Notes: generated by a model not told the origin, from the letters alone. 64,000 nucleotides of DNA from an uncultured Chitinophagales bacterium (GCA_937927195.1 CALBCY010000109.1:1-64000); one strand, 5' to 3'. Counted from the stretch's first letter, positions 53,174-62,238 are shown. Program-made: numbers and translations.

Positions 53174-53448
53174 AATTTTATAATTAACTAGTTTTTAAAA
53201 ATCCTAAATGCAATTATTCTTAGAAAGTTGTTTAGAGTTATTCTGACTGCTCGTTTGCAAATCATTGAAATTCAACACTTCAGCTATTTATGTTTCCCGT
53301 ACTTTGACTACGAAAAATTAAGGAGCTTCGTCTTGAATCACAGGCACTTACAAGCAATTTTGACACAAACTTTAAACAATTTCAATACTTTGAATACGTT
53401 TATTTCATTTGTCAGGTTATAAATTTCACTTTATTTTACTTTGCAAAG

Positions 53449-54168
53449 CTACTGAGAAATTCGACGACCATATTGGATCTTACTGGACCAATAGGTGGAT
53501 TTCCCTATTTCTGTAACCGTGATCCCTTCAGAACTTGATGCATGAATCATTTTTAAGGCTTCGTTCTTTTTTGAAATGACGATTCCAACATGGCTTATTT
53601 TATTTCCTTTGTCTGCAAAGAACACCAAATCGCCTTTCTCAAGTTTTCTAACACTTATATAGGCCCCTACTTTGGCTTGCTCTGCTGAATTCCTGGGCAA
53701 TTTCACCCCATAACTTTCAAAAACAAACTGGGTAAATCCAGAACAATCAAAACCTGTTCGAGGGCTTTCCCCACCCCATTTGTATTTCACGCCCAAATAT
53801 TCATAGGCTTCTTTTATGAGCTTAGATTCACGCGACGATGATTTCCCAAAAGAAGAAGGCGAAGGCGTTCTTTTCTTTTCTCTTGAAATCTTTTTCGGTT
53901 CTGAATTTTTAGGACGCGCTTTTTCGCTAACTACTACAGGAGTTTTTTTTTCAGAACGATAATCAGAATTGACCTTATAGGTTTTGCCCGATTTCCTGCT
54001 TTCTTTCCATCCTTTCCTCGCTCTCTTTTTGTCTTCCTTTTCTCTTTTCTTCTGAGCTTTCCATTCTTGATGTGCCTTTTTGCTTTCTATTACAGAACTT
54101 GGCTGAGCTTGCAATGGGATTTGCAAAAGCATCATTAGTCCAAAGAGAACAAGGAAGGTGTTTTTCAT
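53449..54168 (-). CDS. NlpC/P60 family (C40) cell-wall peptidase
   Basis: 239 residues with a signal peptide (ends about residue 22). A basic, Lys/Ser/Arg-rich linker (about 25-110) precedes the C40 domain (about 115-235): YKWGGESPRTGFDCSGFTQFV with the catalytic Cys (quoted as GFDCSGF), KGDLVFFAD, and the catalytic His in KISHVGIVIS. It cleaves stem-peptide bonds of peptidoglycan in the periplasm. Single gene; a 614-base spacer with a mobile-element-like segment follows upstream. Confidence 0.92.
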   Translation of the reverse strand: MKNTFLVLFGLMMLLQIPLQAQPSSVIESKKAHQEWKAQKKREKEDKKRARKGWKESRKSGKTYKVNSDYRSEKKTPVVVSEKARPKNSEPKKISREKKRTPSPSSFGKSSSRESKLIKEAYEYLGVKYKWGGESPRTGFDCSGFTQFVFESYGVKLPRNSAEQAKVGAYISVRKLEKGDLVFFADKGNKISHVGIVISKKNEALKMIHASSSEGITVTEIGKSTYWSSKIQYGRRISQ

Positions 54169-54456
54169 TTCAATAAAATTAAAGCCGAAACAAATTTAAG
54201 AGTTATTGGTTGTAAGTTCAAAGTACTGAGACTATAGTTTACTTTAGTCGATTAATTAATAAACTGATCAGCAACAACTTTATTTTCGTTGTAGCAGCAT
54301 ATTGCCCCTCTAGTCGTCTTGAAAACAACTGAGAAAATGCATTAAAGATTACAATTTAGGTTGGGTCATGTCTATATATTTGCTCGATTGTAAAAATTGT
54401 ATAAAAAACCAAATATTGACTGTGGGATTAGAATCATTTACAATTCTACATAAAAC

Positions 54457-54642
54457 ATTTGAGTACTGGACATTTTCTCAAATCAAAAAATAGCTTTGTT
54501 TTGATGTTATGACCAAAATCTTGGTTGTTTTTTATGCCCGTTATATTAAGCACTTTTGCTTCGTTTCATAAAAGAAAGTTCACCAGGTCCTTTGGTGATA
54601 ACACCAAAGGAAAGCAATGATTTGTCAAGTACTCAAATACAA
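54457..54642. repeat. MITE-like element with palindromic core (locus C)
   Basis: Left end ATTTGAGTACT (54457-54467) is repeated inverted as AGTACTCAAAT (54628-54638). CATAAAAC lies directly before the left end (54449-54456) and again at 54643-54650, an 8-bp direct repeat like a target-site duplication. Inside, the family palindrome CTTTGGTGATAACACCAAAG is at 54590-54609, followed by GAAAGC and TGATTTGTCAAGTACTC. No reading frame inside. Locus B shares the right flank AAGTACTCAAAT. Confidence 0.6.
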
Positions 54643-54737
54643 CATAAAACAAAAAGAAAGCCTTTTAGGTAAATGCTTAGAAGAACGAGTGTGAAAGTCA
54701 ATTTCAACATTGTTGAAACACTAGATTTTATTTTTTT

Positions 54738-54757
54738 ATAGTTGGACGTCCAACTAT
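54738..54757. promoter_or_regulatory. 20-bp perfect palindrome, candidate operator
   Basis: ATAGTTGGACGTCCAACTAT ends 25 bases before the nitroreductase ATG (54783), where a repressor would block transcription. The size and form suit a TetR- or MarR-type regulator; none is encoded nearby. Confidence 0.55.
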
Positions 54758-54782
54758 TGTTAACAAACATTTAATTACAAAT

Positions 54783-55424
54783 ATGACGAACAAAGATTTT
54801 ATTGAAGTTTTAAAAGCAAGGTATGCTTGCAAGGCAATGAATGGCAAAAGTGTGCCTCAAGAAAAGATAGATAATATTTTAGAAGCCATCCGGTTAACTC
54901 CTACATCTAGTGGGCTTCAGCCTTTTGAAGTGTTCTCGATTACGAATCCAGAAATAAAAGAGAAAATCAGACCTGTTTCATGGAACCAAGCCCAAGTTAC
55001 AGACTGTTCTCATTTATTGGTTTTTGCTGCATGGGATACTTATACTGAAGATCGAATAAATTACATGTTCGACTTAACCAACGAGGTAAGAGGTATAGAA
55101 AATAAAGGATGGGAAGACTATAGAAAGCAATTGTTGTCAACCATGCCTAATGCAGATCCCGAGTTGAATTTTCAACATGCATCAAAGCAAGCCTACATCG
55201 CATTGATGTCTGCTATGACTCAAGCCAATATTGAAGGTTTGGATAGTACACCAATGGAAGGGTTCACCCCTTCAGCAGTAGATGAAATTTTAGGCCTTAA
55301 AGAAAAAGGTCTGAGAAGTTGTGTAATGCTAACAATCGGATACCGAAATGCAGAAAGCGATTGGCTAGTAAACCTTGAAAAGGTTCGTAAACCAATGGAC
55401 AAGCTTGTAACCACCCTTAGCTAG
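54783..55424 (+). CDS. NAD(P)H-dependent nitroreductase family protein
   Basis: 213 residues, the standard length of an FMN nitroreductase. RYACKAMNGKSVPQEKIDNIL and LTPTSSGLQPFEVF form the FMN-binding start; GLDSTPMEGF and EKGLRSCVMLTIGYRN are the usual C-terminal segments. It reduces nitro compounds, quinones or related substrates in the cytoplasm. A perfect palindrome ahead of the gene suggests repressor control. Ends at a strong bidirectional terminator. Confidence 0.9.
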   Translation: MTNKDFIEVLKARYACKAMNGKSVPQEKIDNILEAIRLTPTSSGLQPFEVFSITNPEIKEKIRPVSWNQAQVTDCSHLLVFAAWDTYTEDRINYMFDLTNEVRGIENKGWEDYRKQLLSTMPNADPELNFQHASKQAYIALMSAMTQANIEGLDSTPMEGFTPSAVDEILGLKEKGLRSCVMLTIGYRNAESDWLVNLEKVRKPMDKLVTTLS

Positions 55425-55432
55425 AAAAGCAC

Positions 55433-55473
55433 AAAAATGGTAGAAGAGAAAACGATGCTCTTCTACCATTTTT
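55433..55473. terminator. Bidirectional terminator
   Basis: AAAAATGGTAGAAGAG and CTCTTCTACCATTTTT are exact complements (16 bp) around a 9-base loop, between convergent nitroreductase and GEVED/PKD genes. Confidence 0.92.
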
Positions 55474-55505
55474 AAAATCACATAGATACCTTGCAAATAA
55501 ACAAC

Positions 55506-57839
55506 TCAATTGATCACTTGAATTCTCTTCGTTAACTTCATTTCACCCTGATCAATCAAACTAATGAAATACGTTCCAGCAGGATAGTTTTGAATATTTA
55601 GTTTCAAACTCGTTTGATCAGCAGCTTCTAAACCCAGTTGATCCATTTGTTGCCCAAGCAAATTAAAAACTTGTATTTCCGGATCTGTCAATTGGAACAA
55701 ATCCAAATCAATATTCACAAAGTCTTGCGCGGGGTTTGGATAAGCAATGATGTTAAAGTTGCTGATTTCAATTTCTTCTGTGGCAGTATTTACACCAACG
55801 GTGATAAATCCTTCCTGAGTTTTGCTAGCACTTCCTGCTGCATTTGTAACTGTAAGGCTGACAGGAAAAATACCCGGATTGTTGTAGGTAATGCTTGGAT
55901 TTTTCTCATTGGAACTGGCAGGAACTGCCCCTGGAAATTCCCATTCCCATGAGTTGGGTTCATTGCTGCTTTGATCAAAAAACGTTACAACCATTGGTGC
56001 ATCACCTTCATAAATACTTGCTGTGAAACTTACGACAGGTTCAGTAATTGGGTCATTTACAGTTATGTATGCCGCAATTGTTTTTTCATCTTCCCCAATC
56101 GAATTGGTTACCGCCAAAGTAACTGGATACACACCTGGAGTTTCATAAGTGACAACTGGATTGGCATCTAAAGAACTGCTTTGGTTTGCACCTGCAAAAG
56201 TCCATAGTCTACTTGTTGGGCTGTTGCTCGAAATATCAGAAAAACTCACTTGTAGAGGAGCTGTTCCTGAAGTTATATTTGATGTAAAATTAGCAACTGG
56301 AGCCAAACTTGGTTCAGTCACTGTTATGTATGATTGTTTGAATTCTGTATCAACTCCTGCCTCATTGCTCACCGTTAAAGTGATTGAAAAAGTACCCGCT
56401 TCACTAAAAACAATCGTTGGATTTGCCTCGCTTGAAATACTTGGAAAACCACTTTCGAATGACCAATTCCATGTCTGTGGAAGATTGGAAGACAAATCAC
56501 TGAAACTGACAGTCAAAGGCAATTGTCCTGTAATGCTACTGGCTTGAAAGTCCGCAACTGGAGCCACTGCATTGTCTGTGACTGTGATAAAATTTGTCTT
56601 CACTTCTTCGTTTGATCCTTCCTCATTCGTCGTTGTTAAAGTTACCGTGTAAACACCAGGCTCACTATAAACTACAGCTGGATTTTGTTCATTTGACTGT
56701 GCTGGCGTTCCACCAGGAAAAGACCATGACCAAACATCTGGGCTAAACTCGCTTTGGTCTGTAAAGTTAACAGAGAGCGGAGCTTGTCCACTGTTGACAT
56801 CTGTGGTGAAATTTGAGACAGGTGCTTGCGCTTCTTCTATTATTTCATTCTCAATAACAACCGTATAATCCTCCACTTCTCCATAGTCAAAACTTCCACA
56901 AGACTCAGGAGCAGTATAATCGGTAGTGCCATCTTCAAACTCGCCCACCCATTTCATCGCAATTCTCATTTTAGTTTCTCCATTTGAAATATTTGATGGT
57001 ATTTCAATGTTTCCACTTTGCATATTTGCAACTCCTGCTTCTGAATCGAATAACAGTTCATTGGCATCATCAAAGTCAAGATCTCTGTTAAAGTCCACCC
57101 AAATTCTCCAATGCTCGGTGTAATTGGTTCCTGAATATCCGCTCGTTAGCGTGAAATTTTTTGAGTCGTTTTTGTTTAGCGTAATATTCTGGTCTGTGTA
57201 ATCTCCGTAGCCATTGTCGTTGTTTGAGGTATTGGTGAAACTTTCAAATTGGACTGATTCAATCCATTCCGATTCTGAGCTACCAGCAAAAGCAAGACAG
57301 TGATTGGGCTCTTCAGGAAGCACAATGTTTACCGTATAATCTTCGACTTCACCATAGCTAAAACTACCGCAAGGTAATGGGGCTACTAAATCACTGGCGC
57401 CTCCAGAAAGATTGCCTACCCATTTCATCGCAAATCGTATTCTTGTTTCTCCGGCAACTGCATTATTCGGGATGGTAAAACCGCCAGTTTGAATTCCTGT
57501 ATATCCATTGCCTGAACTATAAACAGTTTCATTGGCATCACTAAAGTCGCCATCCTGATTGTAGTCGATCCACACCTTCCAATACTCTGTAAATTCATCG
57601 CTGCTGTAACCAGGAGTTAGAACAAGAGAGATGTATTGTCCGGATTCAAGAACAATGGTTTCGGCAGTATTGTCAAGATAGCCAAAATTGTTTCCAGTTG
57701 GATTTTCATAGTTGGCAATTGAAATTGATTCAATCCATTCTTCAGAACTGTCGGTTCCTTGCAAGGCACAATACTGTGCATTTAGAGCGAAGTTAAAGAA
57801 AAATAATGTTGCAATTAAAGAAGTAAAATTCCTAAGCAT
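55506..57839 (-). CDS. Large secreted adhesin: two GEVED and four PKD domains, T9SS
   Basis: 777 residues with a signal peptide (ends LNAQ). Two GEVED domains (about 25-170, 180-330; FDYGEVEDYTV) are followed by four PKD repeats, each about 83 residues, with the WSWSFPGGTP-type WxW core and GVYTVTLTTTN-type ends, and a T9SS type A sorting domain (AYPNPAQDFVNIDLDL start, ending TKRIQVIN). Such proteins are exported to the surface and bind glycans or surfaces; the ligand is unknown. Single gene. Confidence 0.92.
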   Translation of the reverse strand: MLRNFTSLIATLFFFNFALNAQYCALQGTDSSEEWIESISIANYENPTGNNFGYLDNTAETIVLESGQYISLVLTPGYSSDEFTEYWKVWIDYNQDGDFSDANETVYSSGNGYTGIQTGGFTIPNNAVAGETRIRFAMKWVGNLSGGASDLVAPLPCGSFSYGEVEDYTVNIVLPEEPNHCLAFAGSSESEWIESVQFESFTNTSNNDNGYGDYTDQNITLNKNDSKNFTLTSGYSGTNYTEHWRIWVDFNRDLDFDDANELLFDSEAGVANMQSGNIEIPSNISNGETKMRIAMKWVGEFEDGTTDYTAPESCGSFDYGEVEDYTVVIENEIIEEAQAPVSNFTTDVNSGQAPLSVNFTDQSEFSPDVWSWSFPGGTPAQSNEQNPAVVYSEPGVYTVTLTTTNEEGSNEEVKTNFITVTDNAVAPVADFQASSITGQLPLTVSFSDLSSNLPQTWNWSFESGFPSISSEANPTIVFSEAGTFSITLTVSNEAGVDTEFKQSYITVTEPSLAPVANFTSNITSGTAPLQVSFSDISSNSPTSRLWTFAGANQSSSLDANPVVTYETPGVYPVTLAVTNSIGEDEKTIAAYITVNDPITEPVVSFTASIYEGDAPMVVTFFDQSSNEPNSWEWEFPGAVPASSNEKNPSITYNNPGIFPVSLTVTNAAGSASKTQEGFITVGVNTATEEIEISNFNIIAYPNPAQDFVNIDLDLFQLTDPEIQVFNLLGQQMDQLGLEAADQTSLKLNIQNYPAGTYFISLIDQGEMKLTKRIQVIN

Positions 57840-58034
57840 GATTAGAAGATTGTAGCGTTAAGTAATAATTTTCAATTTTGTTATGCTTATTAGAGGGTCT
57901 TTAGGGCGAGGAGTTTAAATTAAACCAAAGGTGGTTTTGTGAGTTGTGTCGGTAGCGAATGGTTGGTGATTTAACACGACGGCACTTAGACACGAAGAGG
58001 AGTGGTTTGTGCGCAAGTCCTTATTTAAAATAGA

Positions 58035-58070
58035 AATCCCCCATTGAGCCGGAAGGCTCAATGGGGGATT
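58035..58070. terminator. Long GC-rich hairpin
   Basis: AATCCCCCATTGAGCC-GGAA-GGCTCAATGGGGGATT: perfect 16-bp arms, 42 bases past the stop of the small lipoprotein gene on the minus strand. The T-tract is weak (TTTCTATTTT), so it may be a transcript-stabilising end. Confidence 0.75.
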
Positions 58071-58111
58071 AGATCTAAAAAATCGAATACCGAATATCTA
58101 AATCCGAATTC

Positions 58112-58483
58112 CTATTTCTTATCAGCGTTTTCTTTAAAAATTTCTCTTGCTTTATCTGCTAGATCTTTGCTGTCCCGTTCGATTACTTCCTTTGTTTTTT
58201 GAATTTTATCCAATAAGTTTCCTTCTCCTTCAATTTCGTTTTGAACTTGTTCCATTTTTACCGCGAAACTGTCAATCAATGTTTTGGCTTTTTCGATGTT
58301 GGAACTGTCGAGTGCAACTCTTGCTTTGTCCAAAACTTCTTCAGCTTTCTGGCTCAGTTCTTCAATCAAGTTTTTTGCTTCTTCTGCACCTTGGCCTGGA
58401 ATGTTTTTTGGGCCTGGACTTTCATAAGTACAAGCACTAAAGAACAGACAAATTGTTAATACTAAAAGTGATATTTTTTTCAT
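58112..58483 (-). CDS. Small coiled-coil lipoprotein
   Basis: 123 residues from ATG at 58483 (nine codons into the longer frame), giving a lipoprotein signal with lipobox FFSAC. The rest is helical and charged (EEAKNLIEELSQKAEEVLDK, then KIQKTKEVIERD) and resembles short apolipoprotein-like coiled coils. No family known to me. Single gene followed by a GC-rich hairpin. Confidence 0.65.
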   Translation of the reverse strand: MKKISLLVLTICLFFSACTYESPGPKNIPGQGAEEAKNLIEELSQKAEEVLDKARVALDSSNIEKAKTLIDSFAVKMEQVQNEIEGEGNLLDKIQKTKEVIERDSKDLADKAREIFKENADKK

Positions 58484-58623
58484 GTTGATATTTTTACCGG
58501 AAAAATCCATATTCGTTTATAATAGACTTATTCGAATCTTCTATTTTTAATACGGATATGGAGTAGGAAAGTCATCAATTTCAATCTAAAATAGATGAAA
58601 AATCAATAAAGGAAGGCTTAAAA

Positions 58624-60483
58624 TCACTTTTTCAAGCTATCCTTAATGTTGTCAAGGTATTCATTTTTGATGGTCGTTTTGTCTAAAAGAGCTTTTAGCT
58701 TATCAAATTGTTTTGTGTCAAAATAATAAAAAGCCAGGTTGTTGGTGGTAATTTCATGAAATGGATTGATCGCAATGGCTTGCTCCAATAAAGGACCAGC
58801 TTTGTCGTTTTCTTTCTTTTTCAAATAGAGATTGCCCAACATGCAAAGACTTTGATGATGGGTTGGAAATGCCTCAATGGCTTGAGAATAACTTTCAAAA
58901 GCCTGATCATATTTTGCCAATTCATAAAATGCATTTCCCTCAAAAAACTGAATGGGGTTGGCGAAGGGATCTACATTGTATAATGAAATTGGAACGCCTT
59001 TAAATTCCTTGATTATTGCAGCCCACCTTTTCTTTCCATTCAGTTTCATTATTTTGTCGCTAGCCAATTCTCCTTTGTAACGGACAACACCAATGAACAA
59101 ACTGGATAAAATAATCATTGCACTTATGGCAATAGGTAAAATTTTGATATTTGAATTCACCACTTTTTTATCAGCAAGCATTAGATTGTTGGTGTAGTAA
59201 AATAAAAGTGCCAAGAACAACATCCAATAAGTCTGATGTTCGATTCGCTCTCTGGGAAAGTCAAAAAATGAAATGATTACAAAAGCTAAAATCCCCAATG
59301 AAATCATTAGCAAGGAGAGTCGATTTTGAGAATTTAAGGTCTTATTGAAGAAGTTTTTGAAACCTAAAAACACACCGCTAAGCATCAAGGAGGTAAACAA
59401 GGCAAAACCCATTATGCCCAATTCAGACCAAACCCACAAATAATCATTGTGCGGCCTTAAGATTCCTTTGCTTTGATAACTGGCTCTAGTTAATTCTTCC
59501 AAACCAGTTCCTGAAAAGTACAATTTCCAATTGCCAGGTCCCAGGCCCAAAAACATATTTTCCTTTATCAATTCGAAAGTTTTTCCCCAAATAGTCAGGC
59601 GTTCTTTTGCACTAAAAGAATTGGTATAAGCACTGAAATTTAGACGATCTAGCAAACCACCGAGATTGCCGGTTATACCTGAGGTAAGCAATACAACTAA
59701 GCCTAAAACCAATACAGCCAAACCAATTTTCTTGAAAGGCAATTGTTTTTTATACTCGCTAAAAAACAAGACTATGAAAGCCACAATAGCACAAAGGCCC
59801 ATCGCTACATAAACAGCTCTTACCTGAAGCAAGATTAAAAAGAATAAAAAGGCAAAGGCAAAAAACAAATGACTTTTTTTCCAGGTTTTTTTGGTTTGTG
59901 GCCAAGCAGCTAAATTTAAGAAAACGAGAAAACTCAAGAAGCTTCCCAAAAGATTTCGATGACTTGAGGCAGCCACTATTTCATAAGTTGCTTTTTTAGC
60001 ATTGATGTTTCCTGAAAGAATTAGCTCAAGAAATTGATAACTTACGATGCAAAAAATCAGCAATGAAATAGCCGCAATCGATTTATTAATAAAATCATTG
60101 GCTTTCGCTCCGTCTTGCGCTAAAAGGTGCCGAAAAGCAAAAAAAGTAAACCAGGAAAGTGCAACAATTTGAACAAAAAATATAGCTTCAGATTTATTGG
60201 GAGCCCAAATAAGCGACACAAAATTTAAGGCGATCCATGCTAAAAATAAACCGTCGAACCAATGGTAATTAAAAGTCGGCTTGTTTTTGATTTCTTTAAA
60301 ATAAAATACCAAACCCAATAAAAGACTAGCCGATAAAAAGAGGAAACGAGGAACAAGTCCTTTGTCCATTACTTGAGTAGACATAACCAAGGGGATGCCC
60401 ACTATCAAAAGAATTAATAAAATTTTACCTTTTATATTCAAGTCCTCAATTTTTGATTGTTGCACATAATTTGAGAAAAACAT
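58624..60483 (-). CDS. O-antigen ligase family protein with C-terminal TPR repeats
   Basis: 619 residues. About twelve membrane segments, with the Wzy_C/O-antigen ligase signature GLGPGNWKLYF and RPHNDYLWVWSELGIMGFA (the conserved His-Asn-Asp loop) in the periplasmic loop region. The last about 140 residues form tetratricopeptide repeats (FYELAKYDQAFESYSQAIE, LCMLGNLYLKKKENDKA). The family joins or polymerises surface polysaccharides; in Bacteroidota it often lies outside glycan clusters, as here. Confidence 0.85.
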   Translation of the reverse strand: MFFSNYVQQSKIEDLNIKGKILLILLIVGIPLVMSTQVMDKGLVPRFLFLSASLLLGLVFYFKEIKNKPTFNYHWFDGLFLAWIALNFVSLIWAPNKSEAIFFVQIVALSWFTFFAFRHLLAQDGAKANDFINKSIAAISLLIFCIVSYQFLELILSGNINAKKATYEIVAASSHRNLLGSFLSFLVFLNLAAWPQTKKTWKKSHLFFAFAFLFFLILLQVRAVYVAMGLCAIVAFIVLFFSEYKKQLPFKKIGLAVLVLGLVVLLTSGITGNLGGLLDRLNFSAYTNSFSAKERLTIWGKTFELIKENMFLGLGPGNWKLYFSGTGLEELTRASYQSKGILRPHNDYLWVWSELGIMGFALFTSLMLSGVFLGFKNFFNKTLNSQNRLSLLMISLGILAFVIISFFDFPRERIEHQTYWMLFLALLFYYTNNLMLADKKVVNSNIKILPIAISAMIILSSLFIGVVRYKGELASDKIMKLNGKKRWAAIIKEFKGVPISLYNVDPFANPIQFFEGNAFYELAKYDQAFESYSQAIEAFPTHHQSLCMLGNLYLKKKENDKAGPLLEQAIAINPFHEITTNNLAFYYFDTKQFDKLKALLDKTTIKNEYLDNIKDSLKK

Positions 60484-60510
60484 TTTTAATGTTTTACCTC
60501 AGCAATATAC

Positions 60511-60546
60511 AAAAAAAGAGCGCTTTCTTTTCAGAAAGCGCTCTTT
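60511..60546 (-). terminator. Terminator of the odhB-lpd transcript
   Basis: AAAGAGCGCTTTC and GAAAGCGCTCTTT are exact complements around a 6-base loop; on the minus strand it is followed by TTTTTTTG. It lies 121 bases past the lpd stop. Confidence 0.9.
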
Positions 60547-60666
60547 CAAAACTAGATTTTAGGCCTTAGATTTTAGATTTTCAGAACAATGCAAAGCATT
60601 ATTTTTCTAATATTTAAACAATTTACTCGATTCTAATATCTAAAATCTACTATCTAATGTCTAATT
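60547..60666. repeat. TAGATTTTAGATATTAGA-type dispersed motifs
   Basis: AGATTTTAGGCCTTAGATTTTAG and CTAATATCTAAAATCTAC (parts of 60553-60655) belong to a short AT-rich motif seen also at 7819-7835, 12360-12372, 12974-13018 and 20432-20461, in both orientations. No gene here. Confidence 0.5.
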
Positions 60667-62064
60667 TTAAGTATGCAAAGCTCTGTTGTCGGTTGCAGCT
60701 AAGCAAGCTTCTTTCATAGCTTCTGTATAGGTTGGATGAGCATGAGACATTCTTGAAATATCCTCAGCAGATGCTCTGAATTCCATTGCGACAACCGCTT
60801 CAGAAATAAGATCTGCGATTCGAGGTCCAATCATGTGAACACCCAATATTTCGTCTGTTTTTTTATCCGCGAGTACTTTAATAAAGCCGTCTGTGTCCAT
60901 ACTTGCTCTAGCTCGACCGCTGGCTTTGAAAGGGAATTTACCCGATTTATATTCTATTCCTGCTTCTTTTAACTGTTCTTCAGTTTGTCCAACTGCTGCT
61001 ACTTCTGGCCAAGTGTAAACTACGCCAGGAATCAAGTTGTAATCGATGTGTGGTTTTTGTCCTGCGATGAATTCGGCAACGAAAACACCTTCCTCTTCTG
61101 CTTTGTGAGCCAACATAGCGCCTTTGATAACATCGCCAATTGCATAAACACCAGGAACGGCAGTTTGCAGATGAGCATCGACTTCAATTTTGCCTCTTTT
61201 GTCAACACTCAAACCAATTTTATCAAGAGCCAAACCGTCTGTATTTGGAATTCTTCCGACTGAAACCAAGCAATACTCTGCCTTGAAAGTTTTTTCAGTT
61301 CCTTTCTTATTGTCCTTTGCTTTAACGGTAACAGATTTAGTTGTGGACTTCACCTCGCTTGCCCCCATATTGACGTTGAATTCAACGTCCATCTTTTTCA
61401 TGCTTCGCATTAGCTCTTTGCCCAATTCTTTGTCCATGCCAGGAATGATTCCTGGAGCATATTCAATGACTGTAACTTTGGTCCCAAGACGGGCATAAAC
61501 AGATCCTAACTCCATTCCGATTACTCCTCCACCGATGACGATCATGGTTTTTGGGATGCTCTTTAATTCGAGTGCTTCGGTAGAAGAAATGATTCTTTTC
61601 CCATCGATGTTGATGAATGGAAGCGAACCAACTTTTGAACCTGTGGCAATGATTACCTTATCGGTTTCAATGATTTCTTCTCCTTTTTCCTTTTTTACCT
61701 TGATGTGATTTTTATCGATGAAAGAACCGAGGCCGTTGAAGACATCAATTTTATTTTTCTTCATCAAAAACTCTACTCCACCAACAGTTTGATCAACGAC
61801 TTGTTGTTTACGTTTGATCATTTGTTTGAAATCGATTGAGATTTTGCCAGTTTTTATTCCATGCTCAGCAAATTCCTTTTTTGCTTTGTAAACATGCTCT
61901 GAAGAATCGAGCAAAGCTTTTGAAGGAATACAACCTACGTTAAGGCAAGTACCACCAAGTCGTTTTTTTTCAATAATGGCTGTTTTGAAACCCAATTGGG
62001 CTGCTCTGATAGCTGCCACATATCCTCCTGGGCCTGCTCCTATAACCGTTACATCATATTTCAT
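60667..62064 (-). CDS. lpdA: Dihydrolipoyl dehydrogenase (E3)
   Basis: 465 residues, full length. FAD motif VIGAGPGGYVAAIRAAQLG, the redox disulfide GGTCLNVGCIPSK, second dinucleotide motif VIGGGVIGMELGS, and C-terminal HAHPTYTEAMKE with the catalytic His. It reoxidises dihydrolipoyl groups of 2-oxoacid dehydrogenase complexes with NAD+. Placement after odhA-odhB marks it as the E3 of 2-oxoglutarate dehydrogenase. A 175-base spacer with the variant palindromic repeat separates it from odhB. Confidence 0.96.
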   Translation of the reverse strand: MKYDVTVIGAGPGGYVAAIRAAQLGFKTAIIEKKRLGGTCLNVGCIPSKALLDSSEHVYKAKKEFAEHGIKTGKISIDFKQMIKRKQQVVDQTVGGVEFLMKKNKIDVFNGLGSFIDKNHIKVKKEKGEEIIETDKVIIATGSKVGSLPFINIDGKRIISSTEALELKSIPKTMIVIGGGVIGMELGSVYARLGTKVTVIEYAPGIIPGMDKELGKELMRSMKKMDVEFNVNMGASEVKSTTKSVTVKAKDNKKGTEKTFKAEYCLVSVGRIPNTDGLALDKIGLSVDKRGKIEVDAHLQTAVPGVYAIGDVIKGAMLAHKAEEEGVFVAEFIAGQKPHIDYNLIPGVVYTWPEVAAVGQTEEQLKEAGIEYKSGKFPFKASGRARASMDTDGFIKVLADKKTDEILGVHMIGPRIADLISEAVVAMEFRASAEDISRMSHAHPTYTEAMKEACLAATDNRALHT

Positions 62065-62087
62065 GCTAAATAATTGTTTTTATTTTG

Positions 62088-62230
62088 CTTTTGGTCATGA
62101 GACCAAAAGGAAGCGATTAGATTTATAAAAAGCTTGTTGATTTTTACAACAGGCTGCTTTTGGTCATGAGACCAAAAGAAAGCAGTGATAACACCAAAAG
62201 AAAGCGATGATAACACCAAAAGAAAGCGAT
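62088..62230 (-). repeat. Palindromic repeat family, GGTC/GACC variant (locus D)
   Basis: Two perfect copies of TTTTGGTC-ATGA-GACCAAAA (in 62088-62109 and 62157-62178), each followed by GAAGC or AAAGC, plus an exact 22-bp tandem repeat beginning GATAACACCAAAAG (62187-62208, 62209-62230). Compared with loci A-C, both stem arms have changed together (GGTG/CACC to GGTC/GACC). It lies in the odhB-lpd intergenic region. Confidence 0.85.
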
Positions 62231-62238
62231 TATAGTTT

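Larger units (their letters stand above)
54169..54782. other. Divergent spacer with MITE-like element and operator palindrome
   Basis: 614 bases between the divergent NlpC/P60 and nitroreductase genes. 54449-54650 holds the inverted-repeat-bounded element, 54738-54757 the 20-bp operator-like palindrome. The rest is AT-rich with no gene. Confidence 0.65.
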
